Source: Flavobacterium sp. Root901
GTDB taxonomy: Bacteria > Bacteroidota > Bacteroidia > Flavobacteriales > Flavobacteriaceae
Reading direction: 5' to 3'
DNA: 64,000 bases
Assembly (NCBI RefSeq): GCF_001429765.1
Contig: NZ_LMJB01000009.1
Location: forward strand, 248,001 to 312,000
The notes below the pieces were generated by a model. It was not told the DNA's origin, did no database searches, and saw only the letters and a program-made list of their open reading frames with translations. Of the stretch, positions 18,039 to 25,815 are shown one piece after another. The position numbers and the translations under genes are program-made. Every line of letters begins with the position of its first letter. Positions within the stretch are counted from its first letter, which is position 1.

Positions 18039-18497
18039 TTATCTTCCAAACAGGACCCCTAATAAAGAAAACAAAATTACAAGTCCATACAGTACCAGCA
18101 TCACAATCATTAGAATGCCAATAAATTTGTAGTGTGATTTTAAATAGCCAAATGATTCGGTCAATGCTTCAGAATCATTTTCTCTAAAAGCTCTTTTTCC
18201 GTTTGAAGAGAACTTAAATAAATAATACACAGGAAAGAAATAAAGGGCCGCCAATAACAAATAAACAAAACTTATTATGGCGCCAAACGATCCGCCATAC
18301 ATTCCCATTCCGGGCATTGTACTGGCCATTGTAGAAAAAAGTGCTCCTGCAAAAACTGCAATCAGTACTAAAAAGGCAATGCCGACAAAACCAATAATAG
18401 ACAGGAAATAGGCCCATTTATTAATTTCTTTTAAAAACTCTTTTGATGATTCATTAAGGTGAAGTTCAAATTTTTCAAATACTGAAGATTCTTCCAT
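18039..18497 (-). CDS. DUF5362-family membrane protein
   Basis: A 152-residue inner-membrane protein with about four transmembrane segments (near residues 30-55, 72-95 and 122-150) and a Gly/Met-rich loop (MASTMPGMGMYGGSFG). It resembles the DUF5362 family of Bacteroidota. The N-terminal 25 residues are soluble and acidic. Function unknown. A -7-like box TATGTTTG (18528 down to 18521) lies 24 bases upstream of the ATG. It is probably monocistronic. Confidence 0.75.
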   Translation of the reverse strand: MEESSVFEKFELHLNESSKEFLKEINKWAYFLSIIGFVGIAFLVLIAVFAGALFSTMASTMPGMGMYGGSFGAIISFVYLLLAALYFFPVYYLFKFSSNGKRAFRENDSEALTESFGYLKSHYKFIGILMIVMLVLYGLVILFSLLGVLFGR

Positions 18498-18621
18498 TTT
18501 TTTATGTTTTGGTTAAGAAACAAACATAAGAAAATTTTTAATTATTTTATCTTAAATTTCAAATTGAGATATCAAATGGAAAATAAGTTTTGAGCAGATT
18601 GAAATTAAAATTGAAGCAAAA

Positions 18622-18649
18622 AAAAACCACCACAATTGTGATGGTTTTT
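18622..18649 (-). terminator. Terminator of the second tRNA-Thr gene
   Basis: AAAACCACCACAAT and TTGTGATGGTTTT pair with one mismatch, directly after the tRNA 3' end and flanked by an A run (T run on the minus strand). Confidence 0.8.
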
Positions 18650-18650
18650 G

Positions 18651-18724
18651 AGCCGATAGAGGGACTCGAACCCACGACCTGCTGATTACAAATCAGCTGC
18701 TCTAGCCAGCTGAGCTACATCGGC
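18651..18724 (-). tRNA. tRNA-Thr (anticodon UGU), copy 2
   Basis: The minus strand folds as a tRNA: acceptor GCCGATG, D arm GCTC...GAGC, anticodon stem GCTGA and TCAGC with loop TTTGTAA (anticodon TGT, reads ACA), and T arm with GTTCGAGTC. No 3' CCA is encoded. Its 74 bases are identical to those at 18832-18905. It has its own promoter and terminator. Confidence 0.97.
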
Positions 18725-18737
18725 CTATTTTCGGGTG

Positions 18738-18768
18738 CAAAGATAAAATTGTTTTTTAATATTCCAAA
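18738..18768 (-). promoter_or_regulatory. Promoter of tRNA-Thr copy 2
   Basis: Minus strand TTTG (18768-18765), 19 nt, TATCTTTG (18745-18738): consensus Bacteroidota promoter about 14 bases from the tRNA 5' end. Confidence 0.8.
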
Positions 18769-18799
18769 AATAATTTGACACCTCTCTCTATAATTAAAA

Positions 18800-18825
18800 A
18801 AACCATCACATTTCTGTGATGGTTT
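18800..18825 (-). terminator. Terminator of the first tRNA-Thr gene
   Basis: AAACCATCACA and TGTGATGGTTT form a perfect 11-bp stem with a 4-nt loop; T-rich on the minus strand. Confidence 0.85.
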
Positions 18826-18831
18826 CCGTTG

Positions 18832-18905
18832 AGCCGATAGAGGGACTCGAACCCACGACCTGCTGATTACAAATCAGCTGCTCTAGCCAGCTGAGCTACA
18901 TCGGC
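18832..18905 (-). tRNA. tRNA-Thr (anticodon UGU), copy 1
   Basis: Identical in all 74 bases to the copy at 18651-18724, with the same cloverleaf and TGT anticodon. It lies first in the direction of transcription. Confidence 0.97.
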
Positions 18906-18918
18906 GTCATTACGGGTG

Positions 18919-18949
18919 CAAATATAAAGCGGTTTTTCGTTTTCCCAAA
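18919..18949 (-). promoter_or_regulatory. Promoter of tRNA-Thr copy 1
   Basis: Minus strand TTTG (18949-18946), 19 nt, TATATTTG (18926-18919), with the same spacing and the same GCACCCG downstream of the box as in copy 2. Confidence 0.8.
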
Positions 18950-18981
18950 ATAAATTTGCACTTTTTTACACTTTTTTTTGT

Positions 18982-19248
18982 TTACAATGCGTTGATTTTT
19001 TCAATCAATTGATTAGCAGTTTGTTCTAATTCAACATTGATTTGTTTGAAATGTGCTTTTTTATTTTCAACGTTCTTAGCGTTCACTTTTGTAATCAAAG
19101 TATCAAATGCAGCAATAGCTTCATCGATTAAAGCATTCGTTTCCGGAGTAGGATTTCCTGTTGTAGACATCTCAAACAAGTAAACTGCCTCAATAATATC
19201 TCCTAATACAAAATTGATGTCTTTCTTTAAATTCTTAACGTTTGCCAT
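18982..19248 (-). CDS. Small conserved hypothetical protein
   Basis: An 88-residue protein from the ATG at 19248 (MANVKNLKKDINFVLGDII); ten further in-frame codons upstream begin inside the promoter and are not counted. It is highly charged and predicted helical (DEAIAAFDTLITKVNAKNVE, INVELEQTANQLIEKINAL). No signal peptide. I recognise it only as a type of small helical protein common in Flavobacteriia; function unknown. It has its own -7 box (TACTTTTG) and lies 58 bases after manA. Confidence 0.75.
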   Translation of the reverse strand: MANVKNLKKDINFVLGDIIEAVYLFEMSTTGNPTPETNALIDEAIAAFDTLITKVNAKNVENKKAHFKQINVELEQTANQLIEKINAL

Positions 19249-19275
19249 TTTTATTATAATTTTAATTTGCGTCTG

Positions 19276-19283
19276 CAAAAGTA
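19276..19283 (-). promoter_or_regulatory. Candidate -7 box of the 88-residue protein
   Basis: TACTTTTG on the minus strand, 28 bases upstream of the ATG at 19248. It supports starting translation at 19248. Confidence 0.5.
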
Positions 19284-19305
19284 CACATAATCTTTAGATT
19301 AAGTG

Positions 19306-20274
19306 CTATGAAATGTAAATTTCTAAAATTGAAGCTTTTCCAGTTAAATTAAATGCATTTATCGCAGCAGGAACTAAAACAGTATCACCTTTTATATAAG
19401 TGTGTTTAAATCCTTCATATTCGATTTCAAAACTTCCCTCAATGCACATGTAAACGGTAAATGTTTCTCCGGATTTAGAAATTGCAACTTTATCTTCTAA
19501 CGGAATAAAGTTGGTTGTAAAATAAGGACAATCTACAACTACATTAGAAGTATTTGGTTTTGAGTCATATTTTTTCTGTGTATCGACTTTATTGTAGTTT
19601 ATTGCATCAAGTGCTAAATCTACGTGCAGTTCTCTTTTGTTTCCCTGTGCATCTACACGATCAAAATCATATAAACGATACGTAATATCAGAAGTCTGCT
19701 GGATTTCTGCAACAACCAAGCCTGCTCCAATTGCATGAACAGTTCCGGTTTCTAAAAAGAAAACATCTCCTGCTTTTGCTTTTACATCATCTAAAATTGA
19801 AACTAATGTATTGTCATGCAAATGTTTTAAATATTCTTCCTTACCGGAGTTTTCTTTAAAACCAACAATAATTCTCGAATCTGTATCGGCCTGCATCACA
19901 TACCACATTTCGGTTTTCCCGAATGAATTATGACGTTCTTTTGCTAATTTATCGTTTGGATGAACCTGGATAGAAAGATCTTCTCTTGCATCAAGGTATT
20001 TAAAAAGCAAAGGAAATTGCTTTCCAAAACGCTCGTGAACTCTTGTTCCTAAAATTTCGTTTGGCATTTCATTAATAAGTTCCATTAATGATTTACCTTT
20101 TAAATCGCCGTTGGCAACAGTGCTTACATCACCTTCTACTGTCGACAGTTCCCAGCTTTCACCGGTAATTTTAGACGTAATTGGTTTGTTTAATAATGTT
20201 TTTAATTTTTCACCTCCCCAGATTCTTTCTTTTAGGATTGGCTCAAATTGCAAAGGGTATAAATTTGGTTTCAT
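19306..20274 (-). CDS. manA: Type I mannose-6-phosphate isomerase
   Basis: Interconverts mannose-6-phosphate and fructose-6-phosphate; a Zn enzyme of the cupin fold. It has 322 residues, matching the short bacterial class. Zn-site motifs are IQVHPNDKLA and KTEMWYVM near residues 98-130, with FLETGTVHAIGAG downstream and a small C-terminal cupin. It feeds GDP-mannose and fucose synthesis, so it may supply the polysaccharide locus in the right half of the window. It is the last gene of the idi-queD-bcp-manA run, 61 bases after bcp, and may have an additional promoter that I could not identify. Confidence 0.95.
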   Translation of the reverse strand: MKPNLYPLQFEPILKERIWGGEKLKTLLNKPITSKITGESWELSTVEGDVSTVANGDLKGKSLMELINEMPNEILGTRVHERFGKQFPLLFKYLDAREDLSIQVHPNDKLAKERHNSFGKTEMWYVMQADTDSRIIVGFKENSGKEEYLKHLHDNTLVSILDDVKAKAGDVFFLETGTVHAIGAGLVVAEIQQTSDITYRLYDFDRVDAQGNKRELHVDLALDAINYNKVDTQKKYDSKPNTSNVVVDCPYFTTNFIPLEDKVAISKSGETFTVYMCIEGSFEIEYEGFKHTYIKGDTVLVPAAINAFNLTGKASILEIYIS

Positions 20275-20335
20275 ATTCTAGTTTTATGGGCTAATATCTT
20301 TATTAATTTATAAAAGGTAATACTATTTTCTTAAT

Positions 20336-20794
20336 TTAGAGCACTAATTCTTTTATTATTTCAAGTGCTTTCGAAATGTGTTTTGCAGCGTTCATACTAT
20401 CAAAAATATAAATTACAACTCCATTTCTGTCAATAATATAAGTTACTCTGCCTGGTAAAAGTCCAAACAAATTATTTTTCACGCCAAAAAGATGTCTCAG
20501 TCTTTTGTCCTGATCTGAAAGTAAAATGAATGGCAGTTTGTGTTTATTGGCAAATTTATGGTGTGATTTTACACTATCGGCACTAATACCAATTACTTCT
20601 GCGCCCAAGTCTTTAAAATCTTCGTATTGATCCCTAAAGCTACAGGCCTCGGTTGTACAGCCGGGTGTATTATCTTTTGGATAAAAATAAATCACTAATG
20701 GTTTTCGACCCAGGTAATTCTGGCTTTCAAAAATTTCTCCGTGACTATCTTTTGCAGTAAAATTCGGAACTATATCTCCTATTTTTAATGACAT
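20336..20794 (-). CDS. bcp: Thioredoxin-dependent peroxiredoxin (BCP/PrxQ)
   Basis: Reduces hydroperoxides with electrons from thioredoxin. It has 152 residues with the PrxQ signature KDNTPGCTTEACSFRD: peroxidatic Cys46 and resolving Cys51 four residues later, the typical atypical-2-Cys arrangement. Arg118-type support is in the GRVTYIID segment. No signal peptide, so cytoplasmic. It lies 3 bases after the pterin-synthase gene, so the two are translated from one mRNA. Confidence 0.95.
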   Translation of the reverse strand: MSLKIGDIVPNFTAKDSHGEIFESQNYLGRKPLVIYFYPKDNTPGCTTEACSFRDQYEDFKDLGAEVIGISADSVKSHHKFANKHKLPFILLSDQDKRLRHLFGVKNNLFGLLPGRVTYIIDRNGVVIYIFDSMNAAKHISKALEIIKELVL

Positions 20795-20797
20795 TTA

Positions 20798-21208
20798 TTA
20801 TTCTCCTTTATAGGTTACAAAATTGCGGTCTGTTTCATACAGTACGATTTCCAAATCAAAATCGGGCTGAATTCTTTTTTTAATTTTATTCCATATCACA
20901 ACCGCAATATTTTCTGCAGTTGGATTCAAATCCTGAAATTCCGGAACATCCAGATTCAGGTTTTTGTGATCAAACGGAATTTCTACTTCTTCGAGTATAA
21001 TATCCGCTAATACTTTCACATCTAAAACAAAACCAGTTTCCGGGTCAATTTTTCCTGTAACACTTACTGTTAAACCATAATTATGACCATGAAAATTAGG
21101 ATTATTACATTTTCCAAAAACAGCATTGTTTTTTTCTAATGACCAATCCTTCCTATGCAGTCGATGTGCAGCATTAAAATGTGCTTTTCTTGATATGGTT
21201 ACTCTCAT
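20798..21208 (-). CDS. queD: 6-pyruvoyl/6-carboxy-tetrahydropterin synthase family protein
   Basis: A 136-residue T-fold enzyme acting on dihydroneopterin triphosphate. Zn ligands are His15 (FNAAHRLH), His40 and His42 (NFHGHNYGL), and the catalytic Cys34 sits in GKCNNPNFHGHNY. This spacing matches eukaryotic-type PTPS rather than E. coli QueD (CxxxHGH). It may make 6-carboxytetrahydropterin for queuosine or a pterin; the sequence does not decide, so the symbol is provisional. It sits 21 bases after idi and 3 before bcp, an operon of unrelated housekeeping functions. Confidence 0.88.
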   Translation of the reverse strand: MRVTISRKAHFNAAHRLHRKDWSLEKNNAVFGKCNNPNFHGHNYGLTVSVTGKIDPETGFVLDVKVLADIILEEVEIPFDHKNLNLDVPEFQDLNPTAENIAVVIWNKIKKRIQPDFDLEIVLYETDRNFVTYKGE

Positions 21209-21229
21209 TTAGGTCTTTGGTTAATTTGG

Positions 21230-21757
21230 TTATAATTTATGGTCTTCGAGATAATGATCAAATTCATCAAAAATTATCTTAAACCATACGGTATAAATTT
21301 CGGGCTGTTTTTCTATATCTGCTTTTACATCTTCAATGCTCATCCATTTCCAGTCTTCTACTTCGTCCGGGTTAATATTGGGTTCCTCATTATAGTAGCC
21401 AATCATAACATGGTCTAATTCATGCTCTGTCAATCCGTTATCAAATGGAGCTTTGTATATAAAGTGAAAGAGCTCTTTCAACTCTGCTTTAAAACCCATT
21501 TCCTCAAACAGCCTGCGGCTTCCGGCTTCAATATTGGTTTCGCCTTCACGCTGATGACTGCAGCACGTATTGGTCCACAGCAAAGGAGAATGGTATTTAT
21601 GATGAGCTCGCTGCTGCAGCATGATTTCATTTTTATTATTTAATATAAAAACCGAAAAGGCGCGATGCAAAAGCGCTTTTTCATGTGCTTCTAATTTTGG
21701 CATTAAGCCAATTGGTTCATCGTTTTGATTAACTAATATTACGTTTTCTTCTGTCAT
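21230..21757 (-). CDS. idi: Isopentenyl-diphosphate delta-isomerase, type I
   Basis: Converts isopentenyl diphosphate to dimethylallyl diphosphate for isoprenoids, including the undecaprenyl carrier used in polysaccharide assembly. A Nudix-fold protein of 175 residues with the catalytic Cys in TNTCCSHQREGE and the Nudix-like stretch EAGSRRLFEEMGF; the ELDHVMIGY and PDEVEDWKWMS segments are typical. Two ATGs compete, 21766 and 21757. A -7 box at 21775-21782 would start the mRNA only about 3 nt before 21766, so 21757 is preferred. It is the first gene of a four-gene unit. Confidence 0.95.
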   Translation of the reverse strand: MTEENVILVNQNDEPIGLMPKLEAHEKALLHRAFSVFILNNKNEIMLQQRAHHKYHSPLLWTNTCCSHQREGETNIEAGSRRLFEEMGFKAELKELFHFIYKAPFDNGLTEHELDHVMIGYYNEEPNINPDEVEDWKWMSIEDVKADIEKQPEIYTVWFKIIFDEFDHYLEDHKL

Positions 21758-21774
21758 AAGGTGCATTGATTTAA

Positions 21775-21782
21775 CAAAAATA
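21775..21782 (-). promoter_or_regulatory. Candidate -7 box of the idi operon
   Basis: TATTTTTG on the minus strand, 18 bases upstream of the ATG at 21757. No clear -33 box. Confidence 0.5.
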
Positions 21783-22017
21783 CGAAAAAAGAAATGGCTA
21801 TAAAATCCTGGAAAACATTGTGAAAAGTTTAACTACTTCATCGTTTTTGTAAAATTTTGATTTACAGCGCACTGCAAGTCATCTTATCTCAAAAAACCTT
21901 TAAAAATAAGATTTAAAAACTATAGGAATTTGTTTTACGTAAATAATGAAAAGTTAAAACATACTTAAATATATCTGAATTGTAAAATAGGCGACATTTC
22001 GAAGATAAAACTCGCCG

Positions 22018-22025
22018 TATCTTTG
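22018..22025 (+). promoter_or_regulatory. Candidate -7 box of msrB
   Basis: TATCTTTG, 28 bases upstream of the msrB ATG. Confidence 0.5.
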
Positions 22026-22053
22026 AAATTCAGATTTAATCACCCAAGAATAT

Positions 22054-22608
22054 ATGAAATCTAAAAACTTAATTTTCAGCATTTGTTTTTTAATCCCGCT
22101 TTTTATTTTGCAGGCATGCGGACAGAACACAAAAAAACAACCTGCAAAAACCATTACTATGGAAAATAAAATCAGTAAACCCGGAAATCCTTATTATTCG
22201 AACACTGACACCACTAAGTTAAATGTGAGTAATGCCGAATGGAAAAAGGTTTTACCCGAAGATGTTTACGCCGTAATGCGCGAAGCTGATACTGAAAGAC
22301 CTTTTACAGGAAAATACTGGAACACAGACGAAAAAGGAACTTATTACTGTGCTTCGTGCGGCAACATGCTTTTCAGATCGACTGCCAAATTTTCAAGCAG
22401 CTGCGGATGGCCGAGTTTCTTTGAACAGGAAAACAAAAAAAGTGTGATTTTTAAAAACGACAACTCACTCGGAATGGAAAGAATTGAAGCCCTTTGCGGA
22501 CGCTGCGGCGGGCATTTAGGCCATCTGTTTGACGACGGACCTCAGCCAACCGGAAAACGTTACTGCATGAATTCGATTGCACTTGATTTTATTCCTGATT
22601 CTAAATAA
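22054..22608 (+). CDS. msrB: Peptide-methionine (R)-S-oxide reductase, lipoprotein form
   Basis: Repairs the R epimer of methionine sulfoxide. It has 184 residues; the signal peptide ends in LQAC with lipid-accepting Cys22, so the enzyme is anchored in the envelope, not cytoplasmic. Zn ligands are the CASC and CGRC pairs (YYCASCGNMLF, LCGRCGGHLGHLFDDGP). The catalytic Cys is in GKRYCMNSIALDF. It is followed 211 bases later by msrA, also exported, so the two form an extracytoplasmic methionine-repair set. A repeat-rich spacer separates them. Confidence 0.95.
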   Translation: MKSKNLIFSICFLIPLFILQACGQNTKKQPAKTITMENKISKPGNPYYSNTDTTKLNVSNAEWKKVLPEDVYAVMREADTERPFTGKYWNTDEKGTYYCASCGNMLFRSTAKFSSSCGWPSFFEQENKKSVIFKNDNSLGMERIEALCGRCGGHLGHLFDDGPQPTGKRYCMNSIALDFIPDSK

Positions 22609-22623
22609 TCATTCAAACTTTTC

Positions 22624-22801
22624 AACACATAGAAACATAGATTTTTAAGCTCGTAAAAAGAGTTTTGAAAGAAACATGTTTCTGACACATAGTAAAAGAT
22701 TAAAAAATTCATTTCAGTACTTTTCAATTTAGTAAAAGCTATGTGAATTTAGTCAAGTAAACGCCTTTATTTAAGATTACAGATCTATGTTTCTATGTGT
22801 T
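22624..22801. repeat. 178-base element with 19-bp perfect terminal inverted repeats
   Basis: AACACATAGAAACATAGAT (22624-22642) is the exact reverse complement of 22783-22801. The interior has further copies of the motif (ACACATAG near 22685, CTATGTG near 22739). No ORF. It fills the msrB-msrA spacer and looks like a miniature mobile or palindromic dispersed element. No transposase or target duplication was recognised. Confidence 0.8.
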
Positions 22802-22819
22802 TAACAAAAAAATCTCATT

Positions 22820-23425
22820 ATGAAAAACCTACTTTTAATCTGCCTGTTTACTTTATCAATAAGCGGATTTTCTCAAAATAAAAAACCTAATCTGGAAACC
22901 ATTACGCTTGGCGGAGGATGCTATTGGTGTGTTGAAGCTGTTTATGAAAATCTTAACGGAGTAAAATCTGTTGTATCCGGATTCTCCGGAGGAAAAACTG
23001 TAGACCCGTCTTACGAAGATGTTTGCACCGGAACAACCGGCCATGCTGAAGTCGTACAGATTACTTACGACAAAAACGTAACTGATATTAATGAAATATT
23101 CAAAGTGTTTTTTACCGTTCACGATCCAACAACTTTAAACCGTCAGGGTGCAGATGTTGGCACACAATACCGCTCTGTAATTTTCTATAAAAATGCCGAA
23201 CAGAAAAAAGCTGCCGAAAGTATTATCGCCGAATTAAACAAAGCTAAAGTTTACAACAATCCAATTGTTACTAAAGTAGAGCCTTTCAGGGTTTTCTATA
23301 AAGCCGAAGATTACCATCAGAATTATTATGCAAACAATAAAAATCAGCCGTACTGCAAAATGGTGATTCAGCCTAAAATAGAAAAATTTGAAAAAGTGTT
23401 TAAAGACAAACTCAAAAAGAAATAA
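22820..23425 (+). CDS. msrA: Peptide-methionine (S)-S-oxide reductase, exported
   Basis: Repairs the S epimer of methionine sulfoxide. A protein of 201 residues with an N-terminal signal peptide (MKNLLLICLFTLSISGFSQ) and the catalytic motif GGGCYWCVEAVYENL (Cys near 34), followed by GVKSVVSGFSGG, GHAEVVQITYD, FFTVHDPTTLNRQGADVGTQ and the DYHQNYY motif. It probably acts in the periplasm with the msrB lipoprotein encoded just upstream. Electron supply (a DsbD-like protein) is not in the window. A strong bidirectional terminator follows. Confidence 0.96.
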   Translation: MKNLLLICLFTLSISGFSQNKKPNLETITLGGGCYWCVEAVYENLNGVKSVVSGFSGGKTVDPSYEDVCTGTTGHAEVVQITYDKNVTDINEIFKVFFTVHDPTTLNRQGADVGTQYRSVIFYKNAEQKKAAESIIAELNKAKVYNNPIVTKVEPFRVFYKAEDYHQNYYANNKNQPYCKMVIQPKIEKFEKVFKDKLKKK

Positions 23426-23440
23426 AAAATACAACGCATA

Positions 23441-23476
23441 AAAAAGGGAAATGAGTTATTCATTTCCCTTTTTTTA
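23441..23476. terminator. Bidirectional terminator between msrA and a META lipoprotein gene
   Basis: AAAAGGGAAATGA and TCATTTCCCTTTT form a 13-bp stem with a 5-nt loop, flanked by A and T runs. Confidence 0.9.
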
Positions 23477-23509
23477 TAAGGCAGGACTTTATCAAAGTTG
23501 AACCTAAAA

Positions 23510-23947
23510 TTATTGTTTCGCTACTTTTTTAAATCGCATCATTGGCACATCGCCCTGAATTAAATTTAATTTTCCGTCTTTGTCTACAGAATAGCTTGTT
23601 ATTTTTTTCATTTGCTGTAAAAACTGCTGTTCTCCCCCGCCTTCACAAAACATCATTGTTGCTGGTCCAGGCTCACCAAAAGTTAAAGAATTTCCTTTTA
23701 AAGTATATGGCGCGCTGTATCCGTTACATCCGCTGTTACCATACACTTTTGTTTCTTTCTGATCAAAAGTAATTTGCGGTTTTTTATTTGGATACAAACC
23801 TTCAAACGCAATTCTTGGTCCTGAGATATATTCTAATTCCCATGTTGTATCATAAATATTGGCCGTGCTTTTATTTTCTTTTGATGCCATACATGAAGCT
23901 AGTAATAAGGTTAAAACTGAAACGACTGCAATTGTATATTTTTTCAT
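23510..23947 (-). CDS. META-domain lipoprotein
   Basis: A 145-residue lipoprotein with lipobox LASC (Cys19). The mature region is a META domain (about residues 30-140): YDTTWELEYISGPRIAFEGL, QITFDQKETKVYGNSGCNGY, LTFGEPGPATMMFCEGG. This HslJ-like fold occurs in envelope proteins and is linked to stress or antibiotic tolerance, but no activity is established. The SGCNG and MMFCEG Cys are typical of the family. Monocistronic. Confidence 0.88.
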   Translation of the reverse strand: MKKYTIAVVSVLTLLLASCMASKENKSTANIYDTTWELEYISGPRIAFEGLYPNKKPQITFDQKETKVYGNSGCNGYSAPYTLKGNSLTFGEPGPATMMFCEGGGEQQFLQQMKKITSYSVDKDGKLNLIQGDVPMMRFKKVAKQ

Positions 23948-24224
23948 AAAATTTGTTTTTAATTAATATTTATTTTTCAGGATAAGTTGTTTTCTATAAA
24001 TATCCTCTTCTCAATATTCGTGCCTTGCTTTAGGTTCTTATTAAAATTTACTATTAAAAAAACCTGCCCGTTTTATTATTAAAACCGCAATTTCTTATCT
24101 CTAAGTTACATTATTTTGATTAAAAAACTACAAATCAAATATTTAAATTAAAACTTAAGCTTGCATTTTTTTTGTAATTTGCAAGGATCAAAAAACAAAA
24201 AATCATCAATAAAAAACCAAAAAA

Positions 24225-25628
24225 ATGAAGCAGTTTCTTTTATTTTTTGCCATCTTCATGAGTGCTCTTCAAATTCAGGCACAAGAAAACCTTCCAACAG
24301 ATTATCTTTCTAAAGAATTTCACAAAGGACGCCGCGAAGCTTTTAGGAATTTAATGCCGGCTAATTCTGTAGCCGTAATTTTTTCTTATCCGGAAAAAGT
24401 ATTTTCAAAAGACATCAATTACAACTATCACGCAAATCCTGATATGTATTATCTGGCAGGTTATAAAGAACCTGATGCCATTTTATTGCTTTTTAAAGAA
24501 GAACAAGGAACAGAAAAATACAATGAAGTTCTTTTTGTGAGAGAAAAAAACGCTGCAAGAGAAATGTGGACCGGAAGACGTTTGGGAATTGAAGGCGCAA
24601 AATCTAAATTGGGTTTTACTACGGTTTACAACGGAAAAGATTTTGCAAATTTTCCAATTGATTTTAAAAAATTCGATAAAATAATTTATGACAAAATACC
24701 AACTGATGTTACCGTAAATAATAACACAGATAATCTTTACGCATTAATTCAAAGTTTTAAAACAAAAGCAGAAATCACTAAGGAAAATGAAGCTTCTAAT
24801 AACTTGTTTACCAATATAACCAATTCTCTTCGCGAAATAAAAACTCCTGAAGAAATGGAATTAATGCGCAAAACTGTAAAACTTTCCTGTGTTGCCCATA
24901 ATGAAGTAATGAAGGCTGTTGGGCCTGATATGAGCGAAAATGAAGCTGACGGAATTCACATGTATATTCACCGAAAATACGGTGCCGAAGACGAAGGTTA
25001 TCCGCCAATTGTTGGTGCGGGCGCAAACGGATGTATTTTACATTATGGAGAAAACAACGCGGCCAAAATCGACAATCAATTATTATTAATGGATGTTGGT
25101 TCTGAATATCATGGCTATTCTGCAGACGTTACCAGAACAATTCCGGCAAATGGAAAATTTACCGAAGAACAAAAAGCAATTTATCAAATCGTTTACGAAG
25201 CTCAGGAAGAAGTTTTTAAACTTTGTAAAGAAGGAACACCAATTCAGGACTTAACCAAAAGATCGAAAGAAGTCGTTGCTGCAGGATTAATCAAATTAGG
25301 AATTATTACAGATCCTAAAGATGCCAGAATTTATTATCCGCACGGTTGTTCTCATTTTCTTGGTTTAGACGTTCACGACAAAGGAAATTACATGGGAACT
25401 TTAAAGGAAAACATGATCCTGACTGTTGAACCGGGAATCTATATTCCGGCAAACAGTAAATGCGATAAAAAATGGTGGAATATTGGCGTCCGTATCGAAG
25501 ACGACATTTTAATAAAAAAAGATTCATATGAAAATCTTTCAGCAGAATCACCAAGAAAATGGCAGGAAATTGAAGCTTTGGCCAAACAAAAAAGCACTTT
25601 TAATGAAATGAAATTTCCTAAAATATAA
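24225..25628 (+). CDS. Secreted Xaa-Pro aminopeptidase (M24B)
   Basis: A metallopeptidase of 467 residues that removes N-terminal residues before proline. A signal peptide (MKQFLLFFAIFMSALQIQAQ) sends it to the periplasm or beyond. The N-terminal AMP_N domain (about 25-180; HANPDMYYLAGYKEPDAILL) is followed by the pita-bread domain with metal ligands: Asp in LLMDVGSEYHGYSADVTRT (both Asp), His in YPHGCSHFLGLDVHD, Glu in LTVEPGIYIP and Glu in GVRIEDDILI. Function inside the cell is probably peptide nutrition. A 277-base gap upstream holds no recognised feature beyond AT-rich sequence. Confidence 0.95.
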   Translation: MKQFLLFFAIFMSALQIQAQENLPTDYLSKEFHKGRREAFRNLMPANSVAVIFSYPEKVFSKDINYNYHANPDMYYLAGYKEPDAILLLFKEEQGTEKYNEVLFVREKNAAREMWTGRRLGIEGAKSKLGFTTVYNGKDFANFPIDFKKFDKIIYDKIPTDVTVNNNTDNLYALIQSFKTKAEITKENEASNNLFTNITNSLREIKTPEEMELMRKTVKLSCVAHNEVMKAVGPDMSENEADGIHMYIHRKYGAEDEGYPPIVGAGANGCILHYGENNAAKIDNQLLLMDVGSEYHGYSADVTRTIPANGKFTEEQKAIYQIVYEAQEEVFKLCKEGTPIQDLTKRSKEVVAAGLIKLGIITDPKDARIYYPHGCSHFLGLDVHDKGNYMGTLKENMILTVEPGIYIPANSKCDKKWWNIGVRIEDDILIKKDSYENLSAESPRKWQEIEALAKQKSTFNEMKFPKI

Positions 25629-25640
25629 TTTTTATTTTTC

Positions 25641-25721
25641 AGCCACAGATTTAAAGGATTTATACAGATTATATTTAGTTTTCAACATAAAAAATCTTTT
25701 TAATCCTTTAAATCTTTGGCT
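25641..25721. repeat. Imperfect inverted repeat with AGCCACAGATTTAAAGGATT arms
   Basis: The left arm (25641-25670) and right arm (25692-25721) match as reverse complements over about 30 bases with several mismatches, around a 21-base centre. It lies in the spacer after the aminopeptidase gene. It resembles short dispersed repeats I associate with Flavobacterium intergenic DNA. Confidence 0.75.
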
Positions 25722-25736
25722 AAATAAAAACCAATT

Positions 25737-25772
25737 AAAAGCCTCATTTAACTTTTTAAGTGAGGCTTTTTT
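25737..25772 (+). terminator. Terminator after the aminopeptidase gene
   Basis: GCCTCATTTAA and TTAAGTGAGGC form an 11-bp stem (one G-U pair) with A before and T after. Confidence 0.8.
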
Positions 25773-25815
25773 CTGGGAATTTTCCCGAACTTTGTTTCCT
25801 AAATTAATTTAAAAA

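Noticed and set aside
22624-22801. CRISPR-like repeat arrangement
   Set aside because: The repeats are inverted and not regularly spaced, and no cas genes are present.
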